In this document: positions 9,498 through 18,005 of the stretch, piece by piece
How positions within the stretch are numbered: the first letter of the stretch is position 1
Layout: each line of letters starts with the position of its first letter
DNA from: Sulfurovum sp.
GTDB taxonomy: Bacteria > Campylobacterota > Campylobacteria > Campylobacterales > Sulfurovaceae
Assembly (NCBI GenBank): GCA_027081115.1
Contig: JALWLD010000100.1
Coordinates: forward strand, 1 to 37,372
Reading direction: 5' to 3'
DNA length: 37,372 nucleotides
Program-made: the position numbers and the translations under genes
Notes under the pieces: generated by a model
Told to the model about the DNA's origin: nothing
Database searches by the model: none
The model's input: the letters and a program-made list of their open reading frames with translations, nothing else

Positions 9498-11212
9498 TTA
9501 ACTCTAAAGGGATTTACTTATTAAGAGAAAGAACACTTTGGTATTTCAACACCATCAAGAAATTTACCAAACTTAAACCGAAGTGTTCTGTTCTTATAAT
9601 TATATTTTCTATATCAACTCAAGTACTGATGCTTTTGTCTTTTGTAGTACCGCTTAAAATGCTTTTTATCATAGGGGTAAATGAATTCACAGGTATAACC
9701 TGGGGTACATACACTATAGATACAAAAAATGAATTAGCAGTTATTTTTGCCATAGTCATGACTATATTATTAGGCATTTCTTTTACAGTAGAGAAGTTTT
9801 CCAAATATACTAAAAAAAGATGCTCAGATGATATTTGGAGAACCAATAAAAAATTTCAAATTTATCCTAATCAAGAAATATTAGCTACTAATCTTTATGG
9901 GCAATATACCATGGGGGTAAGTGGCATAATATTTATGCTTTTTATACTCTTGGTATTGAGTTATTTGTATCCTCTGGTATTTGTCATGCTGATACTCTAT
10001 TGGATTGCTGCCACGGTGGCTATGGTCTTATATTATGACAAAAGTGACTCTTTTAAATTAACTGTAGGAAATGAATTACCAAAGGTCATGAACAGTGCTG
10101 GACTGTTTGGTTTTTTAGTCATTTTCATTGCAGTGATTGTTGACTTTATATCTCCTGTACCATCCAATACAATCATTTTTGCATTCATATCTCTCATCCT
10201 TATTAGACATATGACAGGAAGCATAACTTCATCTATTCAAAGTATAAAAATGCTTTATAGTCAAAAAGAATACTTAGAGGCTATATTTTTCAAAGGTTAT
10301 GCAGACCAGGTCACTGTCAATAATCAGGAATCAAAATTTTGGAAGCTCTTTGAAGAAACACACTATCAGAAGTGGATACCCGGAGTTTTAGAAAATATTT
10401 TACATCAGAACATAAACTGTGTAGGTTATGAATGGTATGAACTAGGTGTTCCAAATGTCATCACTTTTATTATAAACGTAGAAAAAACAAGTGATACAAA
10501 TTTAGAAGAAAAATATATGCTAAAAGTATTTAATAAAAATGTACATGTAAAAGCATTAAAGGAAGCTACACTTTATACGGAGTGTAACTTACATGAACTA
10601 TCTACTGAATTTATAGGTTCTAGTTTGATCGGGGAGTACCATTGTCATCTATTTAAGCATGGTAAATATTTTCATATAGAACAAAATGTATTACCGAGTA
10701 AAAAATTTGAAATAGTATCAAAAATAGTAAGTTACAAGTTGCCAAACCCCATTATACAACAATACAAAACAACACATAAATTCATCTATAACCGTTTTTC
10801 CAAAGATATGTTAAAACGTATGAGTATGGCCACAAATGAAAATGAAAAAAATCTTTTAGCATGGTTTGAACAAGAAATGGAGAATATAACTGATCAAATA
10901 AACACATTACCTCTAAGCCTTGTAGTTCCTGCTATAAATAAAAATACTTTACTCATAGACCAAGATGAAAATGCAAAACTTATAAGCTTTGATAACTGGT
11001 CTATAGAACCTATCGGTTACGGATTGGCTCCAATCCCAGAGGAGAGAGCAATACTTGGAGAGTTGTTAAATGAACAAGACTATAAAAAAGCACTCATAGT
11101 GCAAGAGTTAAAAGCATGTGAACACAACTATAGTAGACATAGCTTCAGACTGGCTATTGAGAACATTAGGAAAATAAAAGAAATCTATGAGCAAGGATTG
11201 AAGCAGAAATGA
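9494..11212 (+). CDS. Membrane protein with ABC-exporter-like transmembrane half and degenerate kinase-like C-terminus, 572 aa
   Basis: I do not recognise a named family. Residues about 30-260 hold five or six hydrophobic segments (for example LMLLSFVVPLKMLFI, IIFMLFILLVL, FAFISLILI) arranged like an ABC exporter membrane domain, but no Walker A or LSGGQ follows. The cytoplasmic C-terminus resembles an aminoglycoside-phosphotransferase/LPS-kinase fold: a beta3-like YMLKVF with K344, then VVPAINKNTLLID at 477-489 and LISFDNW at 496-502. These align with the usual HGDLHPGNxLxD and IDFD, but the catalytic aspartate position is A480, the metal asparagine is lost and the second aspartate is S498. 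It may therefore be a pseudokinase sensor or scaffold. It is translationally coupled (ATGA) to the sulfotransferase fusion. The fold assignment is inference. Confidence 0.6.
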   Translation: MINSKGIYLLRERTLWYFNTIKKFTKLKPKCSVLIIIFSISTQVLMLLSFVVPLKMLFIIGVNEFTGITWGTYTIDTKNELAVIFAIVMTILLGISFTVEKFSKYTKKRCSDDIWRTNKKFQIYPNQEILATNLYGQYTMGVSGIIFMLFILLVLSYLYPLVFVMLILYWIAATVAMVLYYDKSDSFKLTVGNELPKVMNSAGLFGFLVIFIAVIVDFISPVPSNTIIFAFISLILIRHMTGSITSSIQSIKMLYSQKEYLEAIFFKGYADQVTVNNQESKFWKLFEETHYQKWIPGVLENILHQNINCVGYEWYELGVPNVITFIINVEKTSDTNLEEKYMLKVFNKNVHVKALKEATLYTECNLHELSTEFIGSSLIGEYHCHLFKHGKYFHIEQNVLPSKKFEIVSKIVSYKLPNPIIQQYKTTHKFIYNRFSKDMLKRMSMATNENEKNLLAWFEQEMENITDQINTLPLSLVVPAINKNTLLIDQDENAKLISFDNWSIEPIGYGLAPIPEERAILGELLNEQDYKKALIVQELKACEHNYSRHSFRLAIENIRKIKEIYEQGLKQK

Positions 11213-11233
11213 AAATACTAGAGTTTAAACCTA

Positions 11234-12199
11234 TTGATTATTATATGCAAAAAAAACGTGGGTAATATTGTGCTTGTCTCCATTATCATCCCCACATATA
11301 ACGCTGAGATGTATTTTCCAAAACTCTTAAAAGCGTTGACACATCAAACTATAAACTTTGAGTTAATCATTATTGACTCATCTTCAAATGATCAAACAGT
11401 GAATATTGCACAACAATATACCAAGAATGTCATCGTCATTCCCCAAAATGAATTTGACCACGGGGGGACAAGAACAAAGGCAGCTCAAATAGCCAAAGGT
11501 GATATTTTGGTTTACTTGACGCAAGATGCATTACCTTTTGATGAAAACACAATTCAAAATATTATAAAAGTATTTGAAGATGAAAAAATAGGGGCTGCTT
11601 ATGGTAGGCAGTTAAGCTATGAAGACACAAGTATTTTTGGCAAACATTTACGTGAATTCAACTACACAGAAAATGCTTATATTAGAGATAAAACAGACAT
11701 AAAAGACTTTGGATTAAAAACAGCATTTTTATCGGACAGCTTCGCCGCATACAGAAAAAGTACATTAGCAAGTATAGGATGGTTTAAAGATGGACTAATA
11801 CTGGGAGAAGATACTTATGCCGGAGCTAAAATAATTTTAGCCGGTCATAAGCTGGCTTATGTAAGTAATGCGCAAGTATATCATTCACATAGCTATAGTG
11901 TATGGCAGGAGTTTAAACGTTATTTTGACATTGGTGTATTTCATACGTCAGAAAGTTGGATATTGGACGAATTTGGTAAAGCTGAAGGTGAAGGGATGAA
12001 ATATATACATTCTGAAAGTAAATATCTTTTGTCCCATGATGCCTGGTATCTTTTCCCTGAATTCATCATACGTAATGGCATGAAATATGCCGGCTATAAA
12101 ATGGGACAAAAATTTAACTACTTACCTCTATGGTTCATTAAAAAATTCAGTATGCATTATAAATGGTGGGACAAAAGCATATCAACCAAACACAATTGA
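11234..12199 (+). CDS. GT2 glycosyltransferase, rhamnosyltransferase (RfbF)-like
   Basis: A GT-A family 2 transferase. VSIIIPTYNAE opens the fold, IIDSSSNDQT holds the nucleotide-binding aspartates, and FDHGGTR, LTQDALPF, DSFAAYRK and LGEDTYAGAKI follow in the order typical of RfbF-like rhamnosyltransferases. With the upstream GDP-rhamnose genes, it probably adds rhamnose to the O-antigen. The start is uncertain. TTG 11234 is the longest in-frame start, and GTG 11258 and GTG 11270 are alternatives. A well-placed ATG at 11209, overlapping the previous stop as ATGA, is out of frame because of an A8 run at 11249-11256. One fewer A would join it to this frame. It is the last gene of the left-hand run. 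Confidence 0.85.
   Translation: MIIICKKNVGNIVLVSIIIPTYNAEMYFPKLLKALTHQTINFELIIIDSSSNDQTVNIAQQYTKNVIVIPQNEFDHGGTRTKAAQIAKGDILVYLTQDALPFDENTIQNIIKVFEDEKIGAAYGRQLSYEDTSIFGKHLREFNYTENAYIRDKTDIKDFGLKTAFLSDSFAAYRKSTLASIGWFKDGLILGEDTYAGAKIILAGHKLAYVSNAQVYHSHSYSVWQEFKRYFDIGVFHTSESWILDEFGKAEGEGMKYIHSESKYLLSHDAWYLFPEFIIRNGMKYAGYKMGQKFNYLPLWFIKKFSMHYKWWDKSISTKHN
11249..11256 (+). other. A8 homopolymer separating ATG 11209 from the GT2 frame (possible slippage site)
   Basis: The ATG at 11209 opens an 18-codon frame ending at TAA 11263-11265 (MKILEFKPIDYYMQKKRG). It overlaps the upstream stop as ATGA and has AAGGA 11 bases before it. Removing one base from the A8 run would fuse this frame to the GT2 reading frame. 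The sequence shows this; whether the cell or only the assembly varies here is unknown. Confidence 0.55.
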
Positions 12200-12200
12200 C

Positions 12201-12224
12201 TTTTTGCTAAAATAGTTCTATTTT
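12201..12224 (+). promoter_or_regulatory. Candidate extended -10 promoter with overlapping palindrome upstream of the wbaP-like gene
   Basis: A T5 tract followed by TGCTAAAAT (hexamer at 12208-12213) resembles an extended -10 element 25 bases before the ATG at 12239. A perfect inverted repeat, AAAATAG-TT-CTATTTT at 12209-12224, overlaps it and could be an operator. No convincing -35 element is seen. It could instead be a weak hairpin ending the left operon. Confidence 0.4.
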
Positions 12225-12238
12225 ACTAAAGGGTAACA

Positions 12239-13555
12239 ATGAAAGACTTCATATCAAAAATCATATTTATACTTTTTGATATTGCTATGATTATGCTTTC
12301 TCTTTATTTTGCATATATTTTACGATCAACTTTTGAAGACCTTGGTTTACAAACTACACCTTTTATGGAATACCTTAGTTTTTACCCTCTTTACCTTATA
12401 CTCATTTTACTTTTTTCTTATGAAGGGATCTACACTTACCGGTATGACTTTTGGCATGAAAGCAGATTGGTTCTAAAAGGTATTATCTTTTCTGCTATTC
12501 TTATTTTTGCTTATTTGGCAATGACAAAATCTATAGGTGACTACTCCAGGTTAGTCATAGGTTTTTCATTTATTTTTATGGGGGTACTAATTCCACTTTC
12601 TAAAAACATAAGTAAAAAACTACTGTACAAACTTGGTTTATGGCATAAAAAAGCAAAAATCTATGGTAATGATCCTTTTTTGACTGATGAAATATATAAA
12701 AACCCGTACCTTGGATATGTTCAAGCTAAACAAGGTCAAGAACCTTCAACCGTATTTGTAAACTCCAAAAACAGTGACATAGATACACTGAAAAAAATAA
12801 TCTCATCTCAGATAAAAATGCGTAGTGAAGTCATTTTTATTCCTCTTATTGATGACTATGACCTTACCCATTCACATATATATGAACTCTCCAATACCCG
12901 TACAAACTTTATTGTTTTTAAAAACCGACTGAAAAGCAGATACAGACGTATATTGAAAAAAGTGTCAGATTTTTCTCTGACACTACTTATTTTCCCTTTG
13001 CTTATTCCTCTTATGCTGCTCATTGCCTATAAGATCAAACGTAATACACCTAATGAAAAGATCTTTTTTAAACAAAAACGTTTAGGAGAAAACAGTAAAC
13101 CATTTACTTGTTATAAGTTTCAAACCATGCATGAGAACAGCGATAGCATATTGGAAAAGTATTTACAAGATCATCCTGAAGAGATAGCATATTATGAGAT
13201 ATACCATAAATATAAAAACGATCCTCGTATCACAAAGATCGGGCACTTTTTACGCCGTACATCTTTAGATGAATTACCTCAGATCTTTAATGTTTTCAGA
13301 GGAGATATGAGTTTTATAGGACCTCGTCCTTATATGCTAAATGAAAAGCAAGAGATTGGAGAAGAGATCGAAACCATTCTTTCGGTAAAACCGGGTATTA
13401 CAGGATTGTGGCAAGTCAGTGGACGTAGTGATGTTGATTTCCATTCACGAGTTGATCTGGACGTCTGGTATATTCGTAACTGGAATCTCTGGATGGACCT
13501 GGTTATATTGATCAAGACTATCAAAACAGTTTTATTTAAAGATGGGGCAAGCTGA
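12239..13555 (+). CDS. Undecaprenyl-phosphate sugar phosphotransferase, WbaP/WcaJ type
   Basis: This enzyme would transfer a sugar-1-phosphate to undecaprenyl phosphate at the inner membrane, starting a polysaccharide repeat unit. Its 438 residues match the long polyprenyl-glycosylphosphotransferase class. Four N-terminal membrane helices (about 8-120) are followed by a soluble region. The catalytic domain starts with a helix LTLLIFPLLIPLMLLIAY near 247-265, then KRLGENSKPFTCYKFQTM, RRTSLDELPQIFNVFRGDMS, FIGPRPY and PGITGLWQVSGRS. GGG lies 8 bases upstream of the ATG. The gene begins a four-gene operon with a transporter and heptose genes, overlapping the next as ATGA. The sugar (glucose, galactose or other) cannot be told from sequence. 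Confidence 0.93.
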   Translation: MKDFISKIIFILFDIAMIMLSLYFAYILRSTFEDLGLQTTPFMEYLSFYPLYLILILLFSYEGIYTYRYDFWHESRLVLKGIIFSAILIFAYLAMTKSIGDYSRLVIGFSFIFMGVLIPLSKNISKKLLYKLGLWHKKAKIYGNDPFLTDEIYKNPYLGYVQAKQGQEPSTVFVNSKNSDIDTLKKIISSQIKMRSEVIFIPLIDDYDLTHSHIYELSNTRTNFIVFKNRLKSRYRRILKKVSDFSLTLLIFPLLIPLMLLIAYKIKRNTPNEKIFFKQKRLGENSKPFTCYKFQTMHENSDSILEKYLQDHPEEIAYYEIYHKYKNDPRITKIGHFLRRTSLDELPQIFNVFRGDMSFIGPRPYMLNEKQEIGEEIETILSVKPGITGLWQVSGRSDVDFHSRVDLDVWYIRNWNLWMDLVILIKTIKTVLFKDGAS

Positions 13556-15276
13556 TGAAAGACATTAAAATAATTTTAAAACGTTTGGTATTGCCCTACT
13601 TCAAAGGGTATATTCCCTACTTTCTTCTGGCTATCTTTGGAATGATCCTCTCTGCAGCAGGAGCATCAGCTTCAGCTTACCTGGTCAAACCTGTACTGGA
13701 CAAGATCTTCATCGAGAAGAATGTAGAGATGTTGTATCTACTTCCTTATGCCATTGTACTTGTATATGCAATGAAAGGTGGAGGAAAATATATACAGGTT
13801 TATTTTTCGGCACTCATTGGACAAGATATCATACGAAAAGTACGTAACCGTCTACTCGAGCAAATGTTAAGGCTGGATATTTCATTTTTTCATGAATTTC
13901 GTGCAGGAGAACTCATAAGCCGAAATGTCAATGATGTAGAACGTATTCGAACTGTAGTCTCAACTATGATCCCAGAGATCGGGAGACAAACCCTTACAGC
14001 ACTTGGCCTACTTGCTGTAGTGATCTATATGAGTCCAAAACTCTCATTTTTTGCATTGATTGTTTTACCTCTGATCATATTTCCACTCTCCATCATTGCC
14101 AAAAAATTAAAAAAGATTTCTCACTCTTCACAGGAAAAAACATCAGATATCACCTCTAGGCTCTCTGAGATCTTCTCAAACATAGAACTTATAAAAGCAC
14201 ATCATGCTGAAAGATTTGAATATGATAAGTTTGCCAAAGAGAATTATGAATTTTTCAAGATCAATATGAAATCTGTAAAAACTTCCGAGCTCTCTGGTCC
14301 GCTTATGGAAGTGATGGGCGCTATAGGTGTGGTTGCTGTGATTATGACCGGAGGTATGCAGGTCATAGACGGTACAATGTCTGTTGGATCTTTTTTCTCC
14401 TTTCTGACTGCTCTTTTTATGCTCTATACACCCATAAAACGACTCTCATCCCTCTATAATGCGCTACAAGATGCTGTAGCAGCAGGAGAGAGAATTCTCT
14501 ATATCTTTGACAAAGAACCAAGCATCATATCAAAAGAAGAAAAAAGCATTGATGATATTCAAAATCTCTCATTTAAAGAGGTTACTCTTAAATATGGAGA
14601 CAAGCCGGCACTCAATGGTATAGACTTTAGCATTTCAAAAGGAGAGAAACTGGCACTGGTCGGGGACAGTGGCGGAGGGAAAAGTTCCATAGTTAACCTC
14701 ATTATGCGTTTTTATGATCCCAACAGCGGAGAGATCACACTCGATGGAGAAAATCTTGATCACTTCTCTTTGGAGTCCTTACGAAATGCCATTGCTATTG
14801 TGACACAAAGGGTATATATCTTCAATGAGAGTATTGCTGCCAATGTTGCTTACGGAAAAGAGATCGATGAAGAGAAGGTCATCTCATGTCTAAAGCAAGC
14901 CAATGCTTATGATTTTGTAGAAGAGTTAGGTGGTATTGAGCAGAAACTCAATGAACATGGAGCCAATCTCTCCGGTGGTCAACGACAACGTATAGCCATC
15001 GCCAGAGCTCTGTATGTGGACCCTAAAATACTCATCTTTGATGAAGCTACCTCTGCACTGGACTCAAAAAGTGAAAAGAAGATTACAGAAGCACTTGAAA
15101 AGATCACAAAAGAGAGAATAACCATTATTATTGCCCATAGACTCAGTACCATTCAGGATGCAGATAAGATTGCTGTACTGAAACAGGGGAAAGTCATCTG
15201 TATAGGTAAAGAGAAGGCATTACTTGAATCTTGTGATGAGTATAAACGGTTGTCTGGAACATTTGTACATGAGTGA
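13555..15276 (+). CDS. msbA: ABC exporter, MsbA/PglK-like lipid-linked glycan or lipid A flippase
   Basis: A 573-residue half-transporter. Six transmembrane helices fill about 1-320. The ATPase has Walker A GDSGGGKSS at 370-378, signature LSGGQRQR starting at 472, Walker B ILIFDEATSALD with D496/E497, and the switch histidine in IIAHRLST. Length and layout fit MsbA, which flips lipid A-core. In Campylobacter jejuni the homologous PglK/WlaB beside the LOS genes flips undecaprenyl-linked heptasaccharide instead. Position right after an undecaprenyl sugar transferase leaves both roles open, so the symbol is provisional. The start overlaps the upstream stop (ATGA). Confidence 0.82.
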   Translation: MKDIKIILKRLVLPYFKGYIPYFLLAIFGMILSAAGASASAYLVKPVLDKIFIEKNVEMLYLLPYAIVLVYAMKGGGKYIQVYFSALIGQDIIRKVRNRLLEQMLRLDISFFHEFRAGELISRNVNDVERIRTVVSTMIPEIGRQTLTALGLLAVVIYMSPKLSFFALIVLPLIIFPLSIIAKKLKKISHSSQEKTSDITSRLSEIFSNIELIKAHHAERFEYDKFAKENYEFFKINMKSVKTSELSGPLMEVMGAIGVVAVIMTGGMQVIDGTMSVGSFFSFLTALFMLYTPIKRLSSLYNALQDAVAAGERILYIFDKEPSIISKEEKSIDDIQNLSFKEVTLKYGDKPALNGIDFSISKGEKLALVGDSGGGKSSIVNLIMRFYDPNSGEITLDGENLDHFSLESLRNAIAIVTQRVYIFNESIAANVAYGKEIDEEKVISCLKQANAYDFVEELGGIEQKLNEHGANLSGGQRQRIAIARALYVDPKILIFDEATSALDSKSEKKITEALEKITKERITIIIAHRLSTIQDADKIAVLKQGKVICIGKEKALLESCDEYKRLSGTFVHE

Positions 15277-16579
15277 CAAAACACAAGAGAAGTACAAAGC
15301 CCTTTTCCTCGACAGAGACGGGATAATCAATGTTGATCATGGCTATGTATATAAAAAAGAGGACTTTGAATTTAATGAAGGTATCTTTGCATTAGTCAAA
15401 CACTTTTTTGATGAAGGATACTTGATATTTGTGGTAACCAATCAATCCGGTATTGGGAGAGGATACTACAGTGAAGAAGATTTTTCACGATTAACACAAT
15501 GGATGATAGATGTATTTAAACAAAAAAACATATCTATAGAGAAAGTACTATATTGCCCACATACACCCCATGCAAAATGTTCCTGCAGAAAACCAAATAC
15601 TGCCCTGATAGATGAAGTGTTACAACAATACAAGATAGACCTCTCTGATTCCTACCTCATTGGAGACAAACAGAGTGATATAGACCTCGCACTAAATGCA
15701 GGTATAAAACATGCTATCTATATTGGCAATAAAAATATAAAAAACAGTACACTGAATTTTTTATCTATTTGGAAATACAAAGAGTACCTGGAAAACAAAG
15801 ATGATCTGGCCAAAGAAATCGAAGCAAAAATAGAACAAGACCCCAAAGTTGAAATTTTTTCTTTAGCCACAACGAATGGAAGAGTATGGGTAAAACGTGC
15901 CAGAAAAACCGCTTCCAATTTGCTGCATAAAGGTGCATTTTTTCTTACTAAAAACCCTATTGTAGTCCCAGTTGAAACAAAAACTGCATATGAAGCACTT
16001 CAATATGAAGCATCAAAACTACAAAGACTGTATGAAAACTCGATACCTGTGCCTAAACTGATAGTCAAAAGCCAAACATACTTTGTTATTGAAGATTGTG
16101 GTCAGACTGTAAAATATCTGCTACAGGAATTAAGTAATAGTGAAACACAGACATTACTTGAAAAAATCATTGTTCAATTGGCTACACTACATAACGCAAA
16201 TGAATATCACGGTGGTTCCCAGGTAAAAAACTTTACCTATAAAGAAAATAAGGTCTATTTTATAGATTTTGAAGAGAGTTTTCCTAGTGATATAGACATA
16301 AAAGAGTTACAGTTTAGAGACCTGTTTCTCTTTCTTTTTTCCATTAGTAAACTCAATATAAAAGTGGACTATGCGGCACTTATTGAACAATATATTACGA
16401 TAACGGGCAATCAAACTGTTATAGATAAATTTCATACACTTACACATACAGTCAGCTTTTTAATGAAAATTGTGAAAAACAGAATCGTTTGGCATTTTAT
16501 AGACAAAGATACAAAGAGTATTTATAGACTTTTGATACACTTAGAAAATATTCCGTCCCATACAGGAGAAGCCCCATGA
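15269..16579 (+). CDS. gmhB: D,D-heptose 1,7-bisphosphate phosphatase fused to a kinase-like domain
   Basis: Residues 1 to about 165 are GmhB. They carry the HAD nucleophile pair D15/D17 in [17 protein letters not shown], the zinc-binding [14 protein letters not shown] and IGDKQSDI. The enzyme removes the 1-phosphate... of the 1,7-bisphosphate pair at carbon 7, giving heptose-1-phosphate in ADP-heptose synthesis. Ordinary GmhB is about 180-190 residues, but here about 230 more follow. These resemble a Bud32/LPS-kinase fold: VWVKRARK (candidate beta3 lysine), [15 protein letters not shown] with H314-G316 and N321, and FIDFEE with D333. The usual HGD aspartate is G316. The ATG at 15269 overlaps the ABC gene's stop. 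An earlier in-frame ATG at 15224 would add 15 unlikely residues. The end overlaps gmhA as ATGA. Confidence 0.88.
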   Translation: MSDKTQEKYKALFLDRDGIINVDHGYVYKKEDFEFNEGIFALVKHFFDEGYLIFVVTNQSGIGRGYYSEEDFSRLTQWMIDVFKQKNISIEKVLYCPHTPHAKCSCRKPNTALIDEVLQQYKIDLSDSYLIGDKQSDIDLALNAGIKHAIYIGNKNIKNSTLNFLSIWKYKEYLENKDDLAKEIEAKIEQDPKVEIFSLATTNGRVWVKRARKTASNLLHKGAFFLTKNPIVVPVETKTAYEALQYEASKLQRLYENSIPVPKLIVKSQTYFVIEDCGQTVKYLLQELSNSETQTLLEKIIVQLATLHNANEYHGGSQVKNFTYKENKVYFIDFEESFPSDIDIKELQFRDLFLFLFSISKLNIKVDYAALIEQYITITGNQTVIDKFHTLTHTVSFLMKIVKNRIVWHFIDKDTKSIYRLLIHLENIPSHTGEAP

Positions 16580-17139
16580 ATGAAATGATTAAAACAGAGT
16601 TTAATGCACACAGAAAAACTATAGATGATACAATAGAAACCTTGATACCCGATGTTGAGAATGCCGCACATATGGTAGTAGAAACTTTAAAAAATGGACA
16701 TAAGATTCTTCTATGTGGAAATGGTGGTTCTGCCGCTGATGCACAGCACATTGCTGCAGAACTTACAGGACGATACAAAACAGAGCGTAGAGGTCTGCCT
16801 GGTATTGCATTAACAACAGATACTTCAGCTCTGACAGCCATTGGCAATGACTATGGCTATGAGAAAATATTTCAAAGACAGTTTGAAGCTTTGGCCAAAC
16901 AAGGTGATTTACTTATAGGTATCTCGACAAGCGGGAATTCAGGCAATATACTTGCTGCACTTGAATCAGCTAAAAAGATGGGCTGTAAAACCATAGGGTT
17001 TTCCGGTAAAGACGGGGGAGCGATGAATAAAACATGTGATCTCAATATTGTAGTCCCTTCAAATGATACACCCCGTATACAAGAAATGCACATCCTCATA
17101 GGACATACAATCTGTCAAGCAGTAGATGATGCCTTTTAA
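16576..17139 (+). CDS. gmhA: Sedoheptulose-7-phosphate isomerase
   Basis: This enzyme converts sedoheptulose-7-phosphate to D-glycero-D-manno-heptose-7-phosphate, the first step of ADP-heptose synthesis. It is a 187-residue SIS-fold protein, the normal GmhA length. It has [51 protein letters not shown] and the active-site stretch [12 protein letters not shown]. It is the last gene of this + strand operon, and its ATG overlaps the gmhB stop. Only 9 bases separate it from the end of the oppositely transcribed operon. A short palindrome AGTTTTAAAACT spans the junction, but no GC-rich terminator hairpin is seen. Confidence 0.96.
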   Translation: MNEMIKTEFNAHRKTIDDTIETLIPDVENAAHMVVETLKNGHKILLCGNGGSAADAQHIAAELTGRYKTERRGLPGIALTTDTSALTAIGNDYGYEKIFQRQFEALAKQGDLLIGISTSGNSGNILAALESAKKMGCKTIGFSGKDGGAMNKTCDLNIVVPSNDTPRIQEMHILIGHTICQAVDDAF

Positions 17140-17148
17140 GTTTTAAAA

Positions 17149-17994
17149 CTACTCACAGCTATTGAGACGGAAACGATTGAGACTTTTATCTCTTCCTACC
17201 AAAAGTACTTTTACTCTTTTGTTATGTACCAGTTGCTGTAGAAGTTTTGGATCATCCGGAACATGAAAAAGAAAAAGAGGTATATCCCCAAGACTTTTTT
17301 TCATCTTGGGTCCGTAAACAGGATCATCTACTGATCCGGATGCAAATGCCAATCCACTTATATTATTGAAATAATAAGCCATTTTATACCCGTTTACAAC
17401 AATAGATGATAAAGGGTTGCTTTCACGCAGAGGATGGATACCTAAAATTGTTTTCAATCCTGCATCAGTATACATAGACAGCAGAAGCGGATTGGAGCCT
17501 TCAATATAGAGACGTTCACGGATAGCATCAGCCTGTGTAATATGAAGTAAGCGTGCGATCGCCTGTTGGGTCTCCTTTGTGCTTAATTTATCTAAATTTT
17601 TATAATCAAGCCAAAAATAATGCCCTTTACCCACTACGTTGAACAAAGCTTCCAGTGTAAGTAGTTTGCCATTTTTCTTTGTATAGACAAGATTTCCATC
17701 GCTGTCTTTTACAGGATGATCATGAGAAACAATAAAACGATCCATTTTCACATCATAATGAAAATCAACTTCTGCACCCAATGCACCTTTTTTAAAAGCA
17801 TTTACAAAACTCTGAATCGAGTTTTGATTATGATAATTACGGTAAAGCCCGCGTGATGACCAAACTTTATAACAGCTATCATAGATTTTTGCATCTCTGT
17901 TTTTTTCTAAGTGTTCATCTACATAAAAAACTGTAAGATTCCAAAATATCACCACTGCAACAAGTATAATAATACTTATAATTTTTTTATTCAT
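17149..17994 (-). CDS. Membrane-anchored GDPD-like protein with altered active site
   Basis: One N-terminal membrane helix (about 5-23) precedes a periplasmic domain resembling glycerophosphodiester phosphodiesterases: SSRGLYRNYHNQNS, GALGAEVDFHYD, FIVSHDHP, then LDYKN. The family's E-x-D (E75, D77), HD (H91) and a lysine strand are kept. The first catalytic histidine of the HRG motif is S47 and the first metal-binding glutamate position is Q57. It may thus be inactive or act by another chemistry. It is the last gene of the nine-gene - strand operon, 11 bases after an LtaS-like phosphoglycerol transferase, which suggests a shared substrate. ATG 17994 was chosen over GTG 17997 because GGGAG lies 7 bases before the ATG. 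Confidence 0.7.
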   Translation of the reverse strand: MNKKIISIIILVAVVIFWNLTVFYVDEHLEKNRDAKIYDSCYKVWSSRGLYRNYHNQNSIQSFVNAFKKGALGAEVDFHYDVKMDRFIVSHDHPVKDSDGNLVYTKKNGKLLTLEALFNVVGKGHYFWLDYKNLDKLSTKETQQAIARLLHITQADAIRERLYIEGSNPLLLSMYTDAGLKTILGIHPLRESNPLSSIVVNGYKMAYYFNNISGLAFASGSVDDPVYGPKMKKSLGDIPLFLFHVPDDPKLLQQLVHNKRVKVLLVGRDKSLNRFRLNSCE

Positions 17995-18005
17995 CACCTG
18001 TCTCC

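Noticed and set aside
15224..15268. Upstream in-frame ATG for gmhB
   Set aside because: It would overlap the ABC gene by over 50 bases. ATG 15269 gives the compact overlap seen at the neighbouring junctions.
16497..16847. 116-codon open frame on the - strand opposite the gmhB/gmhA junction
   Set aside because: Antisense to two well-supported overlapping genes and without family resemblance.
17139..17150. AGTTTTAAAACT as a bidirectional terminator
   Set aside because: The stem is AT-only and six base pairs with no loop or T tail of its own, so there is not enough to call a terminator.
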